This document shows, one piece after another, positions 17,643-29,728 of a DNA stretch of 64,000 bases; positions within the stretch are counted from its first letter, which is position 1, and the number at the start of each line of letters is the position of its first letter. Source of the stretch: an uncultured Clostridia bacterium (GTDB lineage: Bacteria; Bacillota; Clostridia; Christensenellales; Aristaeellaceae); NCBI GenBank assembly GCA_947631405.1, contig CANRLC010000006.1:1-64000 (forward strand), read 5' to 3'. Below the pieces are notes generated by a model. That model had not been told where the DNA came from. It saw only the letters and a list, made by a program, of their open reading frames with translations, and ran no database searches. The translations under genes and the position numbers were made by a program.

Positions 17643-19085
17643 ATGGCGAAAAAGAGTCAGCAGGAGTTCGTTCAGCACATCACGCCTCGCGATGAGGACT
17701 TTTCTCAGTGGTACACCGACGTCGTGCGCCTCGCCGACCTGATGGATTACACGCCCGTGCGCGGCTGCATGGCCATCAAGCCCTACGGCTACGGCATCTG
17801 GGAGCTGATCCAGAAGGAGATGGACGCCGCCTTCAAACGCACCGGGCACCAAAACGTGTCCATGCCGATGCTCATCCCGGAGAGCCTGCTGCTCAAGGAG
17901 GCCGACCACGTCGAGGGCTTCGCGCCGGAGGTCGCGTGGGTGACGCAGGGCGGCACGGAGCCGCTGACCGAGCGGCTGGCCATCCGCCCGACGAGCGAGA
18001 CGATCTTCTGCACGATGTACGCCAAGTGGGTGCAGAGCTGGCGCGATCTGCCGCTGCTCTACAACCAGTGGTGCTCCGTGATGCGCTGGGAGAAGACCAC
18101 GCGCCCGTTCCTGCGCACCTCCGAGTTCCTCTGGCAGGAGGGGCATACCGTCCACGCCACCGCCGAGGAGGCGCAGGAGGAGACGATGCGCATGCTGGAG
18201 GTCTACCGCGACTTCTGCGAAAACGTGCTCGCCGTGCCCGTCTACTGCGGGCAGAAGAGCGAAAAGGAGAAGTTCGCCGGCGCGCAGGCGACGTATTCCG
18301 TCGAGGCGATGATGCAGGACGGCAAGGCGCTGCAGAGCGGCACCAGCCACAACTTCGGCACCAACTTCACCGAGCCGTTCGAGGTCAAGTTCCTCGACAA
18401 GGACGGCGCGCAGAAGTACGCCTATGAGACGAGCTGGGGCACCAGCACGCGGTTCATCGGCGCGCTGATTATGACGCACGGCGACGAGCGCGGCCTCAAG
18501 CTGCCGCCGAAGGTCGCGCCCGTGCAGGTCGTGGTCGTGCCCGTGGCCGCGCACAAGGAGGGCGTGCTGGAGGGCGCGAAGGCCGTCGCCGATCGCCTGA
18601 CCGAGGCCGGGCTGCGCGTGAAGCTCGACGACCGCGACAACGTGACGCCGGGCTGGAAATTCAACGAGTGGGAGCTGAAGGGCGTGCCGCTGCGGCTGGA
18701 GATCGGCCCGCGCGATCTGGAGAACCGGCAGGCGATGTGCGTGCGCCGCGACACGTTTGAAAAGACGCCCGTGCCGCTTGACGAGATCGTGGAGAGCGTC
18801 AAGGCGACGCTTTGCGCCATCCAGAAGAACCTCTACGAGATCGCCCGCGCCTTCCGCGACGCGCGCACCAAGGACGTCTTCACCATGGAGGAGCTGGAAG
18901 AGCAGGTAAACGGCGGCTACGCGCGCGCGATGTGGTGCGGCGAGCGCGCCTGCGAGGACGAGATCAAGGAGCGCTTCGGCGCGACCAGCCGCAACATGCC
19001 CTTTGACCAGACGCCAATCGCCGAAACCTGCGTCTGCTGCAGCAAGCCGGCGAAGAAGCTCATCTACTTCGCCAAGGCGTATTGA
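17643..19085 (+). CDS. proS: Prolyl-tRNA synthetase, archaeal/eukaryotic-like type
   Basis: A 480-aa class II synthetase that charges tRNA-Pro. Class II motifs are visible: RPTSETIFC near residue 118, WEKTTRPFLRTSEFLWQEGHT near 148, and motif 3 GTSTRFIGALIMTHGDERGLKLPP near 263. There is no inserted editing domain, and the C-terminus has the zinc-like CVCC and ends in YFAKAY, both typical of the short archaeal/eukaryotic form found in some bacteria. Controlled by the T-box upstream. No terminator is seen before the next gene, 14 bp on. Confidence 0.95.
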   Translation: MAKKSQQEFVQHITPRDEDFSQWYTDVVRLADLMDYTPVRGCMAIKPYGYGIWELIQKEMDAAFKRTGHQNVSMPMLIPESLLLKEADHVEGFAPEVAWVTQGGTEPLTERLAIRPTSETIFCTMYAKWVQSWRDLPLLYNQWCSVMRWEKTTRPFLRTSEFLWQEGHTVHATAEEAQEETMRMLEVYRDFCENVLAVPVYCGQKSEKEKFAGAQATYSVEAMMQDGKALQSGTSHNFGTNFTEPFEVKFLDKDGAQKYAYETSWGTSTRFIGALIMTHGDERGLKLPPKVAPVQVVVVPVAAHKEGVLEGAKAVADRLTEAGLRVKLDDRDNVTPGWKFNEWELKGVPLRLEIGPRDLENRQAMCVRRDTFEKTPVPLDEIVESVKATLCAIQKNLYEIARAFRDARTKDVFTMEELEEQVNGGYARAMWCGERACEDEIKERFGATSRNMPFDQTPIAETCVCCSKPAKKLIYFAKAY

Positions 19086-19098
19086 TGGAGACGCAGGC

Positions 19099-21294
19099 AT
19101 GAAAGGAAGACGGGCGATCCTCACGGCGCTGCCCGTGCTCGCCGCCGCCGCGCTGATCGCGGTCGTATTCGCGACGGGTGCGCTGGACAGGCAGACGACG
19201 TGGGACACGCTGCTGGATCGGGAGCTGCGCTTTGACCGCGGCCTGACGCTGGAGGCGCAGGACGAGCAAAGCTACGGGCCGATGAACAGAGGGCCGGGCT
19301 TTGACCTGCCCGCGGGCGTCTACCGCCTGAAATGGCGCGTCGAGGCGGACGGCGAAAACGCCATCGCGCTGAGCGCCTCAAACGGCGCGGCATTCTCGCC
19401 GCAGCGCATCGCGCTCTCCCCGCAGGAGCCGCAGGGCGAGGCATACGTCACCCTCGAGCGGGCGGCGGACGATGTGCAGATCGCGGTCGAGTTCCTCTCC
19501 GGCACGCGGATCGACGTGCAGGAGATCCGGCTCTACAGCCCGTTTTACCGCGACGACGCGTTCTCCTTCGCGCTGGCCGCGGCGGGGCTGTGCGTGCTGT
19601 GGATCGCCTATCGGCGCGGCGCGCTCACGCCGCAGCGGCGCGGGGCGTTGGCCGTGATCGGCTTCGCCGTGCTGCTCTCGAGCGTGCCGTCGCTCAAGGA
19701 CAACCTGACCCTCGTCTACGACACGAACTTTCACATGACGCGCCTGCAAAACCTGCGCGACGCGCTGACGGGCGGGCAGTTCCCCGCGCGGGCGGGCGGC
19801 TACAGCTACAACGGCTTCGGCGCGGTGACCTCCGCGATGTATCCCGACGTCTTCCTGACGCCGTTCGCGCTGCTGCTCGCGCTCGGCGCGTCCATCCAGT
19901 ACGCGATGCACCTGTGCGAGATCGCCGTGAACGCGCTGGCGGCGTGGTCGATGTACGTCTGCGCGAAGCGGATGTTCGGCAAGCGGGAGATCGCCCTGTG
20001 CGCGTCCGCGCTCTACACGCTGGCGATCTACCGCATCACGGACGTGTATGTGCGCTGCGCGCTGGGCGAGGCGCTCGCGATGGGGATGCTGCCGCTGTTT
20101 CTCTGCGGGCTGTGGGAGACGATCTTCGGCGACCGCTCGCGCTGGCCGCTGCTGGCCGCGAGCGCCTCGTGCATCTGCCTTTGCCACCTGCTCTCCACGG
20201 CGCTGTGCGGCCTGTTCGCGCTGGGGACTGCCGTGCTGTTCGCGGCGCGCATCGTGCGGGAAAAGCGCTTTGCGGCGCTGGCGAAGGCGGCGTGCCTGTC
20301 CGCACTGCTGTGTGCGTTCTTCCTCGTGCCGTTTCTGGGCTACGCGCGCGACGGCATCGGCGCGCAGAATATCCGCGCCTCGTCCACGATGCACGGCTCC
20401 GCGCCCGCGCAGATGCTGCTCTGGGGCGAGGGGGACAGGCCCGTCGACCCCACGGACAACTTTTTGAGTCCGATGCCCACGGAGATCGGGCTGCCGCTGC
20501 TGCTGGGCGCGCTGATGCTCGTCTACCTCTATGTCTCCTCGCGGCGAGATCAACAGCTTCGCCTTGCGATGACGCTCTGCGCCGCGGGCGCGTTGGCCGC
20601 GCTGGCGGCGACGTCGCTCTTCCCGTGGGGCCATCTGTACGCGCTCACGGGCGGGGCGGCGGGCTACATCCAGTTCCCCAACCGGCTGCTGATGTTCACG
20701 GACGCGCTGCTCGCGCCGGCCGCCGCCTGCGGCTACGCGCGTTTCCTGCGCGGCAGGGACGGCGCGGCGACGTTCGCGGCGCTGGCCCTCTCGGCGCTGA
20801 TCGCCCTGCCCACGCTGGGGGCGCAGACGCGCGTAGACAGCTATCTGCCCTACGGGCAGGGCGTCAGCGCGATGACGGGATACGGGGAATACCTGCTGCC
20901 CGGCACGCAGACCGCCGCCACGCGCGATCCCGGCGTGATCGCCGAGGGCGACGTGACGCTCGAGGATTACCAAAAAGACGGCACGCGGATCACCGCGCGG
21001 GTGAGCGCCGGGGGCGACGCGCGGCTCTCGCTGCCGCTATTCGGGTTTGACGGCTACGCGGCGACGCTGGACGGAGAACCCGTCGCGTGGACGCTCGGTG
21101 AAAACAACCGCCTGACGCTCTCGCTCCCCGCCGGAACGCAAGGCGAGCTGCGCGTGTGGTTTAAGGGGAAGGCGATCTGGCGCGCCGCAGACGCCGTGTC
21201 GCTTGCCGCGTGGGGCGCGCTCGCGGCGCATGCGCTGCGGCGCAGGATGAAGCGCCGGACGCGCAGCGAGACCCAAGGTGAAATGATTTCGTGA
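19099..21294 (+). CDS. Large polytopic membrane protein (PTPS-related/YfhO-like)
   Basis: A 731-aa membrane protein. After a hydrophobic N-terminal anchor comes an extracytoplasmic beta-rich domain (residues ~35-170), then many membrane segments with YDTNFHMTRLQNL near residue 212 and IQFPNRLLMFTDALL near 528, and a final beta-rich domain ending in a membrane segment and basic tail. This resembles the 6-pyruvoyl-tetrahydropterin-synthase-related membrane domain, which belongs to the GT-C-like group. A role in surface glycosylation is inference from that resemblance. GGAG is eight bases before the ATG. Confidence 0.65.
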   Translation: MKGRRAILTALPVLAAAALIAVVFATGALDRQTTWDTLLDRELRFDRGLTLEAQDEQSYGPMNRGPGFDLPAGVYRLKWRVEADGENAIALSASNGAAFSPQRIALSPQEPQGEAYVTLERAADDVQIAVEFLSGTRIDVQEIRLYSPFYRDDAFSFALAAAGLCVLWIAYRRGALTPQRRGALAVIGFAVLLSSVPSLKDNLTLVYDTNFHMTRLQNLRDALTGGQFPARAGGYSYNGFGAVTSAMYPDVFLTPFALLLALGASIQYAMHLCEIAVNALAAWSMYVCAKRMFGKREIALCASALYTLAIYRITDVYVRCALGEALAMGMLPLFLCGLWETIFGDRSRWPLLAASASCICLCHLLSTALCGLFALGTAVLFAARIVREKRFAALAKAACLSALLCAFFLVPFLGYARDGIGAQNIRASSTMHGSAPAQMLLWGEGDRPVDPTDNFLSPMPTEIGLPLLLGALMLVYLYVSSRRDQQLRLAMTLCAAGALAALAATSLFPWGHLYALTGGAAGYIQFPNRLLMFTDALLAPAAACGYARFLRGRDGAATFAALALSALIALPTLGAQTRVDSYLPYGQGVSAMTGYGEYLLPGTQTAATRDPGVIAEGDVTLEDYQKDGTRITARVSAGGDARLSLPLFGFDGYAATLDGEPVAWTLGENNRLTLSLPAGTQGELRVWFKGKAIWRAADAVSLAAWGALAAHALRRRMKRRTRSETQGEMIS

Positions 21295-21332
21295 GAAAGT
21301 AAAAAGGGATTCACTTTTGTGCGATTCGACGC

Positions 21333-21361
21333 TTGACAGCGCGCGCACCGCATGATAACAT
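21333..21361 (+). promoter_or_regulatory. Promoter of the ilv operon
   Basis: TTGACA (21333-21338), 17-bp spacer, TAACAT (21356-21361) with an upstream TG (extended -10). The leader is only about 40 nt, with no T-box or attenuator visible, so a repressor or activator would have to act at the DNA level. Confidence 0.7.
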
Positions 21362-21408
21362 GCACCAATAGCGATTGAATTGTTTTTGGTGGACAAGGGA
21401 GAGAGACG

Positions 21409-23118
21409 ATGAAACTCAACGGAGCGGCCATCCTGATCGAGTGCCTGATCGAGCAGGGCGTGGGCACGGTGTTCGGCTTCCCGGGCGGCGCCGTGCTGCC
21501 GATCTACGACGAACTGTACGCCCGTCAGGATCGCATACGCCATGTGCTCACCGCGCACGAGCAGCACGCGGGCCACGCCGCCGACGGCTACGCGCGCGCC
21601 AGCGGGCGCACGGGCGTGTGCATCGCCACCAGCGGCCCCGGCGCGACGAATCTGGTGACGCCCATCGCCACGGCGTACATGGATTCCTCGCCCGTGGTGT
21701 TCATCACCGGCAACGTGCCGCAGAGCCTGATGGGCACCGACTCCTTCCAGGAGGCGGACATCTCCGGCATGACGATGCCGGTGACCAAGCACAACTATCT
21801 GGTCACGCGCGTGGACAGGCTCGCCGACACGCTGCGCGAGGCCTTCTATATCGCGCGCACGGGGCGTCCCGGCCCGGTGCTGGTGGACATCCCCAAGGAC
21901 GTGCAGATCGCGGAGACGGAGTACGAGCCGCTCAGCGGCGAGGCGCTCATCCCGCGGCTGTCGATGAAGCGCGCGATGATGCAGCTTCGCCCGGAGGGCG
22001 AGGCGCTGGAGCGCTACAAGATTCACGCCGAGCCGCGGCTGGAGCAGGCCGCGCAGCTCATCGCCGAGGCGCACAGGCCGCTGATCTACTGCGGCGGCGG
22101 CGTCATCCACGCGGGCGCGGAGGAGGCGCTGCTCGCCCTCGCCGAGCGCGCGGACGCGCCGATCGTCTCCTCGCTGATGGGGCTGGGCGCGGTCGCCGCG
22201 GACGACCCGCGCATGCTGGGCATGCTGGGCATGCACGGCACGCACGCCGCGAACATCGCGATGCAGCGCTGCGATCTGCTGATCGCCGTGGGCGTGCGCT
22301 TTTCCGACCGCGCGCTGGGCAACGCCGAGGCGTTCGCGCCGGGCGCGAAGGTGCTGCACATCGACATCGACCGCGCCGAGATCAACAAGAACGTATCCAC
22401 CACGCTGCACATCACCGGCGACGCGCGGGTGGTGCTGGAATTGCTGCTCTCGCGCGTGTCGCAAAAGCACCACGAGCAGTGGATGCAGCAGGCGCGCTCG
22501 ATGGCCGAGGAATACTTAAGCGACGACCTGTTCGAGCCGCGCAAGATCCTGCAGGCGATGGCCAAAACCGCGCCGCGCATGACCGTCGCCACCGACGTCG
22601 GCCAGCATCAGATGTGGACGGCGCAGCACTTCCCGTTCCTGCGCCCGCGCCAGCTCATCAGCAGCGGCGGGCTGGGCACGATGGGCTTCGGCCTCGGCGC
22701 CGCGATGGGCGCGGCCGCCAGCGATCCCGAGGGGCGGCCGGTCGCGCTGGTCACGGGCGACGGCTCCTTCCGCATGAACCTGACCGAGCTGTCCACGCTG
22801 GCGTACTACCATATCCCGGTGATCGTCGTCATCTTCAACAACGGCACGCTGGGCATGGTGCGCCAGTGGCAGACGCTCTTCTTCGGCAAGCGCTACAGCC
22901 AGACGACGCTCGACCGCGGGCCGGACTTTGTGAAGCTCGCGCAGGCTTACGGCCTGCACGGCGAGCGCGTTCATACGAACGAGGGCTTTACCGCCGCGTT
23001 TGAGCGCGCCTACGCCGCGGGCGAGCCGTGCCTGATCGAGTGCATGCTGGACATCGACGAGATGGTCGCGCCGATGGTCGCGCCCGGCTCGCCGATCGAC
23101 ACCTTCTGCCTGAACTGA
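21409..23118 (+). CDS. ilvB: Acetolactate synthase, large (catalytic) subunit
   Basis: A 569-aa thiamine-diphosphate enzyme that condenses pyruvate with pyruvate or 2-ketobutyrate, the first common step to valine, leucine and isoleucine. The catalytic glutamate lies in LTAHEQHAGHAADGYAR near residue 47; the ThDP motif starts at GDGSFRMNLTEL near 448 and runs to FNNGTLGMVRQWQ. Length is normal. First gene of ilvB-ilvN-ilvC-ilvD. Confidence 0.96.
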   Translation: MKLNGAAILIECLIEQGVGTVFGFPGGAVLPIYDELYARQDRIRHVLTAHEQHAGHAADGYARASGRTGVCIATSGPGATNLVTPIATAYMDSSPVVFITGNVPQSLMGTDSFQEADISGMTMPVTKHNYLVTRVDRLADTLREAFYIARTGRPGPVLVDIPKDVQIAETEYEPLSGEALIPRLSMKRAMMQLRPEGEALERYKIHAEPRLEQAAQLIAEAHRPLIYCGGGVIHAGAEEALLALAERADAPIVSSLMGLGAVAADDPRMLGMLGMHGTHAANIAMQRCDLLIAVGVRFSDRALGNAEAFAPGAKVLHIDIDRAEINKNVSTTLHITGDARVVLELLLSRVSQKHHEQWMQQARSMAEEYLSDDLFEPRKILQAMAKTAPRMTVATDVGQHQMWTAQHFPFLRPRQLISSGGLGTMGFGLGAAMGAAASDPEGRPVALVTGDGSFRMNLTELSTLAYYHIPVIVVIFNNGTLGMVRQWQTLFFGKRYSQTTLDRGPDFVKLAQAYGLHGERVHTNEGFTAAFERAYAAGEPCLIECMLDIDEMVAPMVAPGSPIDTFCLN

Positions 23119-23147
23119 CGCGGCGCGCCGCAACGGACGGAGGAATT

Positions 23148-23675
23148 ATGAACACCAATCCCGACAACCTCAAGCGCTATACCGTCGGCGTCCTCGTGGA
23201 CAACGAGCCGGGCGTGCTCTCGCGCGTCTCCGGCCTGTTCTCCCGCCGGGGGTTCAACATCGAGAGCCTCGCCGTCGGCCCCACGCAGGACGCCGAGATC
23301 TCCCGCATCACCATCGCCGTGCTGGGCGACGACGCGCACATCGAGCAGCTTGTGCAGCAGCTCTACAAGCTCGTCTGCGTGCAGAAGGTGCAGGTGATGG
23401 AGCGCCACAACGCCGTGGAGCGCCAGCTATTGCTGGTGAAGGTCGCCGCCGACCCCGCCGAGCGCGAGAGCCTGATGCGGCTGGTGGACATCTTCAAGGC
23501 CAAGGTGCTCGACGTCACGCGCTCCTCGATGATCCTGCAGATCACCGGGGACAACGAGAAGATCGGCGCGCTGATGAAGCTGCTGGAGGACTACGGCATC
23601 CGCGAGCTGGTGCGCACCGGCGTGGTCGCCCTGGAGCGCGGCGACGGCGTGATGACCCCCGATCTCTTCGACTGA
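23148..23675 (+). CDS. ilvN: Acetolactate synthase, small (regulatory) subunit
   Basis: A 175-aa protein with an N-terminal ACT domain (YTVGVLVDNEPGVLSRVSGLFSRRGFNIESLAVGPT) and a second C-terminal regulatory domain containing ILQITGDNEKIGALMKLLEDYGI. It stimulates IlvB and confers feedback inhibition by branched-chain amino acids. GGAGG sits just before the ATG, 29 bases after ilvB. Confidence 0.95.
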   Translation: MNTNPDNLKRYTVGVLVDNEPGVLSRVSGLFSRRGFNIESLAVGPTQDAEISRITIAVLGDDAHIEQLVQQLYKLVCVQKVQVMERHNAVERQLLLVKVAADPAERESLMRLVDIFKAKVLDVTRSSMILQITGDNEKIGALMKLLEDYGIRELVRTGVVALERGDGVMTPDLFD

Positions 23676-23748
23676 TCCCGCCCCCAATCCCGCCCAAATG
23701 GGAAACACCCCATTTCCATAACCCATCACTTGCAAGGAGGAAACGAAA

Positions 23749-24753
<1,005 letters not shown>

Positions 24754-24754
24754 G

Positions 24755-26422
<1,668 letters not shown>

Positions 26423-26430
26423 AGACAAGC

Positions 26431-26471
26431 AAAGGGGCCTTTCCTCTGAAACGGGGGAAAGGCTCCTTTTT
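26431..26471 (+). terminator. Terminator of the ilv operon
   Basis: AAAGGGGCCTTTCC (26431-26444) pairs with GGGAAAGGCTCCTTT with one mismatch, ending in a T run at 26467-26471. Confidence 0.85.
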
Positions 26472-26480
26472 ATCCCCGCC

Positions 26481-26509
26481 TTGCGCTGCGTGCGCGGGCG
26501 CGCTATAAT
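26481..26509 (+). promoter_or_regulatory. Promoter of the DVRGYNAA gene pair
   Basis: TTGCGC (26481-26486), 17-bp spacer, TATAAT (26504-26509), 37 bp before the ATG. Confidence 0.6.
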
Positions 26510-26545
26510 GGGGCCGGGGAATCGACGGAGCGAGGAGGGGATAAC

Positions 26546-26869
26546 ATGCTCGTTACGATCTTGTGGCTGCTGATCGCGGGACTGTTCATCGTGCTGGGAA
26601 TCTTGGCTTTCTTCGCCGCGAAGCCCGTTGGCTTCTGGGCGAACGCGCCCGTGGAGCGGATGCAAGACGTGCGCGGCTATAACGCCGCGATGGGCAGGCT
26701 CTTCATCGCCGCGGGCGTCGCCTTCGCGGTGATCGGCCTGCCGCTGATGCTCGCGCCGGACGCGCCGCTCGCGCTGGTCGCAAGCGTGCTCGGCGCGGCG
26801 CTTTGGGCGATCGCGCTCATGGCCGTCTACGAGCTGGCGGTCGCAAAGCGCTACCGCGCGAAGGGGTGA
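26546..26869 (+). CDS. Small membrane protein, DVRGYNAA family (paralogue 1)
   Basis: A 107-aa membrane protein with three or four hydrophobic segments. A short cytoplasmic or external loop between the first two contains the motif DVRGYNAAMG, shared with the next gene. Layout resembles DUF3784-type membrane proteins of Clostridia, whose function is unknown. GAGGAGGGG precedes the ATG. Confidence 0.72.
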   Translation: MLVTILWLLIAGLFIVLGILAFFAAKPVGFWANAPVERMQDVRGYNAAMGRLFIAAGVAFAVIGLPLMLAPDAPLALVASVLGAALWAIALMAVYELAVAKRYRAKG

Positions 26870-26879
26870 GGGAACCGGC

Positions 26880-27224
26880 ATGCGGGGGATCGACATCGTG
26901 TGGCTGCCCGGCGCGCTCTTCCTGATCGCGCAAGGGCTTTACGCTTTCGCTGCCCAAAAGCCCGTCATTCCCCAGCGATCGGGCCTGCGCGCGCAGGAGA
27001 TCGAAGACGTGCGCGGCTACAACGCCGCGGTGGGCAAGTGGTGCGTCGCATCGGGCGTCGTCCTCGCGGCGCTCGGCCTCGTGCTCACGCGCGCGCTGGA
27101 CGCGCCGCGCGTGTGGTTTGCGGGGCTGATCGGCATCGCGCTCTGGCTGGCGGCGAACGCTTACGTCTACGACCGCGTCATCGTCAGGCGCTATCGCGCG
27201 AAGCGGGAAGCAAAGAAGGATTGA
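26880..27224 (+). CDS. Small membrane protein, DVRGYNAA family (paralogue 2)
   Basis: A 114-aa protein with the same hydrophobic pattern and the loop motif EDVRGYNAAVGKW, and a basic C-terminus (YRAKREAKKD). It starts 10 bases after paralogue 1, so the two arose by tandem duplication and are co-transcribed. Function unknown; the pair may form a hetero-oligomer. Confidence 0.7.
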   Translation: MRGIDIVWLPGALFLIAQGLYAFAAQKPVIPQRSGLRAQEIEDVRGYNAAVGKWCVASGVVLAALGLVLTRALDAPRVWFAGLIGIALWLAANAYVYDRVIVRRYRAKREAKKD

Positions 27225-27259
27225 CAGGATGGAGCCGCGGATTTTGTGGAGTCCGCGGC

Positions 27260-27288
27260 TTTACAGCGCCGCCCAAAAGCGCTACACT
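27260..27288 (+). promoter_or_regulatory. Promoter of feoB
   Basis: TTTACA (27260-27265), 17-bp spacer, TACACT (27283-27288). No recognisable Fur or DtxR box was found around it by eye. Confidence 0.5.
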
Positions 27289-27375
27289 GTGCGCGATGGG
27301 CGAGCGCCCGCGGGACATGCCGCCGCGGCGCGCGCATAGGATAAAGCGCCGGTCTTCCGGCGAAGGGGGCATACG

Positions 27376-29727
27376 ATGACGCTCGACGAGCTGCCTGTGG
27401 GCAGCAGCGCGACGATCGCCCGCGTGGGCGGCGAGGGCGCGCTGCGCCAGCATTTCCTCAACATGGGCGTGATCCCGGGCGCGGAGATCACGCTGGTGAA
27501 GCTCGCGCCGATGGGCGACCCGATGGAGCTGCGGTTGCACGGGTATGAGCTGACGCTGCGCGTGAGCGACGCGAAGCAGATCGACATCGACGGCGTGCGC
27601 GACGCGGACGCCGAAATCGCCGCGCGCCCGCGCGCGCGGCGGGCGGCGCACCCGGGCCTCGGCGAGGGCGGGCGCTACCACACCCGCGCGGACGAGCACC
27701 CGCTGCCCGCGGGCACGACGCTGACCTTCGCGCTGGCGGGCAACCAGAACTGCGGCAAGACGACGCTCTTTAACCAGCTGACGGGCGCCAACCAGCATGT
27801 GGGCAACTTCCCCGGCGTGACGGTCGACCGCAAGGACGGCGCGATCCGCGGCCGCGCGAACACGCTGGTGACCGACCTGCCGGGCATCTACTCGCTCTCG
27901 CCGTACACGAGCGAGGAGGTCGTCACGCGGCGCTTCATCCTCGACGACAAGCCCAAGGGCATCATCAACATCGTGGACGCCACGAATATCGAGCGCAACC
28001 TGTACCTGACCATGCAGCTGCTCGAGCTGGACGTGCCGATGGTCGTCGCGCTCAACATGATGGACGAGGTGCGCGAAAACGGCGGCTCCGTGCGCGTGAA
28101 CGAATTGGAGGAGCGGCTGGGCGTGCCGGTCATCCCGATCTCGGCGGCGAAGAACGAGGGCATCGGCGAGCTGATCGACCACGCGATCCACGTCGCCCAG
28201 TATCAGGAGCGGCCCGGGCGCGCGGACTTCTGCGAACCGAACGGCGAGTGCGGCGCGGTACACCGCTGCCTGCACGGCGTCATGCACCTGATCGAGGATC
28301 ACGCGCGCGACGCGGGGCTGCCCGTGCGCTTCGCCGCGAGCAAGCTCGCCGAGGGTGACCCGCTCGTGCGCGAGCGGCTGCGCCTGAGCGACAACGAGCT
28401 GGAGATGATCGAGCACATCGTCGTGCAGATGGAGGAGGAGCGCGGCCTCGACCGCGCCGCCGCCATCGCCGACATGCGCTTCCGCTTCATCAACCGCGTC
28501 TGCGAGGAGGCCGTCGTCCATCCCCGGCAGAGCCGGGAGCGCGCCCGCAGCGAGCGCATCGACCGCATCCTCACCGGGCGCTACACCGCGATTCCCGCGT
28601 TCGCCGCGATCATGGGCCTCATGTTCTTCCTGACGTTCAACGTCGTGGGCAGCGTGTTTTCCGACCTGCTCGAGGCGCTCGTGGCCTTTGTGACGCGGCA
28701 GGCCGACGCGCTGCTGACCGCGGCGGGCGTCAGCCCCGTGCTGCGCTCGCTCGTCGTGGACGGCGTGTGCGGCGGCGTGGGCAGCGTGCTCAGCTTCCTG
28801 CCGTTCATCGTGACGCTGTTCTTCTTTCTCTCGCTGCTGGAGGACAGCGGCTACATGGCGCGCGTCGCCTTCGTGATGGACAAGCTACTGCGGCGCATCG
28901 GCCTGTCTGGCCGCAGCATCGTGCCGATGCTGGTCGGCTTTGGATGCACCGTGCCCGGCGTCATGGCCACGCGCACGCTGCCCTCCGAGCGCGATCGCCG
29001 CATGACCATCCTGCTGACCCCGTTCATGAGCTGCTCGGCCAAGCTGCCGATCTACGCGTTCTTCTCCGCCGTGTTCTTCCCCGAGCACGCGGCGCTGGTG
29101 ATGATCGGCCTGTATGTGCTCGGCGTCGCGATGGGCATCCTGACGGCGGCGCTGCTCAAGCGCTTCGCCTTCCGCGGCGAGCCGGTGCCCTTCGTGATGG
29201 AGCTGCCCAACTACCGCATGCCCGGCGCGCGCAACGTCGCGCAGCTGCTCTGGGAAAAGGCGAAGGACTTTTTGCAGCGCGCGTTCACGGTGATCTTCGC
29301 GGCGACGATCGTCATCTGGTTCTTGCAGACGTTCGGCGCGCAGCTGCGCGTCGTCGCCGACTCGCGGGACAGCCTGCTCGCGCATCTGGCGGGGCTGATC
29401 GCGCCCGTGCTCGCGCCGCTGGGCTTCGGCGACTGGCGCATCTGCACGGCGCTGATCTCCGGCTTCATGGCCAAGGAGAGCGTCGTCTCCACGCTGACCA
29501 TCCTCTTTGGCAGCGCGAGCGCGCTGCACGCCGCGCTGACGCCGCTTGCCGCCGCGTCGCTGCTGGTGTTCTGCCTGCTCTACACGCCGTGCGTCGCGGC
29601 GATCTCCTGCGTGCGCCGCGAGCTGGGCGGCAAGTGGGCCGCGGGGATCGTGGTCTTCCAGTGCGCGATCGCGTGGGTCGCGGCGCTGGCGGTGCGGCTG
29701 ATCGGCCTGATGCTCGGAGGGATTTGA
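27376..29727 (+). CDS. feoB: FeoA-FeoB fusion, ferrous iron transporter
   Basis: A 783-aa protein in which an SH3-like FeoA domain (residues 1-75, LRQHFLNMGVIPGAEI) is fused to FeoB. The G domain starts near residue 118 with GNQNCGKTTLFN (G1), then NFPGVTVDRK (G2), DLPG (G3) and NMMD (G4). The membrane part follows with LVGFGCTVPGVMATRTL and the second cysteine motif LYTPCVAAISCVRRE near the end. FeoA is a separate small gene in most bacteria. The product imports Fe2+ under low-oxygen conditions. The next gene encodes the usual Cys-rich companion. Confidence 0.94.
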   Translation: MTLDELPVGSSATIARVGGEGALRQHFLNMGVIPGAEITLVKLAPMGDPMELRLHGYELTLRVSDAKQIDIDGVRDADAEIAARPRARRAAHPGLGEGGRYHTRADEHPLPAGTTLTFALAGNQNCGKTTLFNQLTGANQHVGNFPGVTVDRKDGAIRGRANTLVTDLPGIYSLSPYTSEEVVTRRFILDDKPKGIINIVDATNIERNLYLTMQLLELDVPMVVALNMMDEVRENGGSVRVNELEERLGVPVIPISAAKNEGIGELIDHAIHVAQYQERPGRADFCEPNGECGAVHRCLHGVMHLIEDHARDAGLPVRFAASKLAEGDPLVRERLRLSDNELEMIEHIVVQMEEERGLDRAAAIADMRFRFINRVCEEAVVHPRQSRERARSERIDRILTGRYTAIPAFAAIMGLMFFLTFNVVGSVFSDLLEALVAFVTRQADALLTAAGVSPVLRSLVVDGVCGGVGSVLSFLPFIVTLFFFLSLLEDSGYMARVAFVMDKLLRRIGLSGRSIVPMLVGFGCTVPGVMATRTLPSERDRRMTILLTPFMSCSAKLPIYAFFSAVFFPEHAALVMIGLYVLGVAMGILTAALLKRFAFRGEPVPFVMELPNYRMPGARNVAQLLWEKAKDFLQRAFTVIFAATIVIWFLQTFGAQLRVVADSRDSLLAHLAGLIAPVLAPLGFGDWRICTALISGFMAKESVVSTLTILFGSASALHAALTPLAAASLLVFCLLYTPCVAAISCVRRELGGKWAAGIVVFQCAIAWVAALAVRLIGLMLGGI

Positions 29728-29728
29728 C

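Noticed and set aside
21295-21408. T-box or leader attenuator before ilvB
   Set aside because: The leader is too short and holds no GGTGGTACC core and no leader peptide with repeated Ile, Leu or Val codons.
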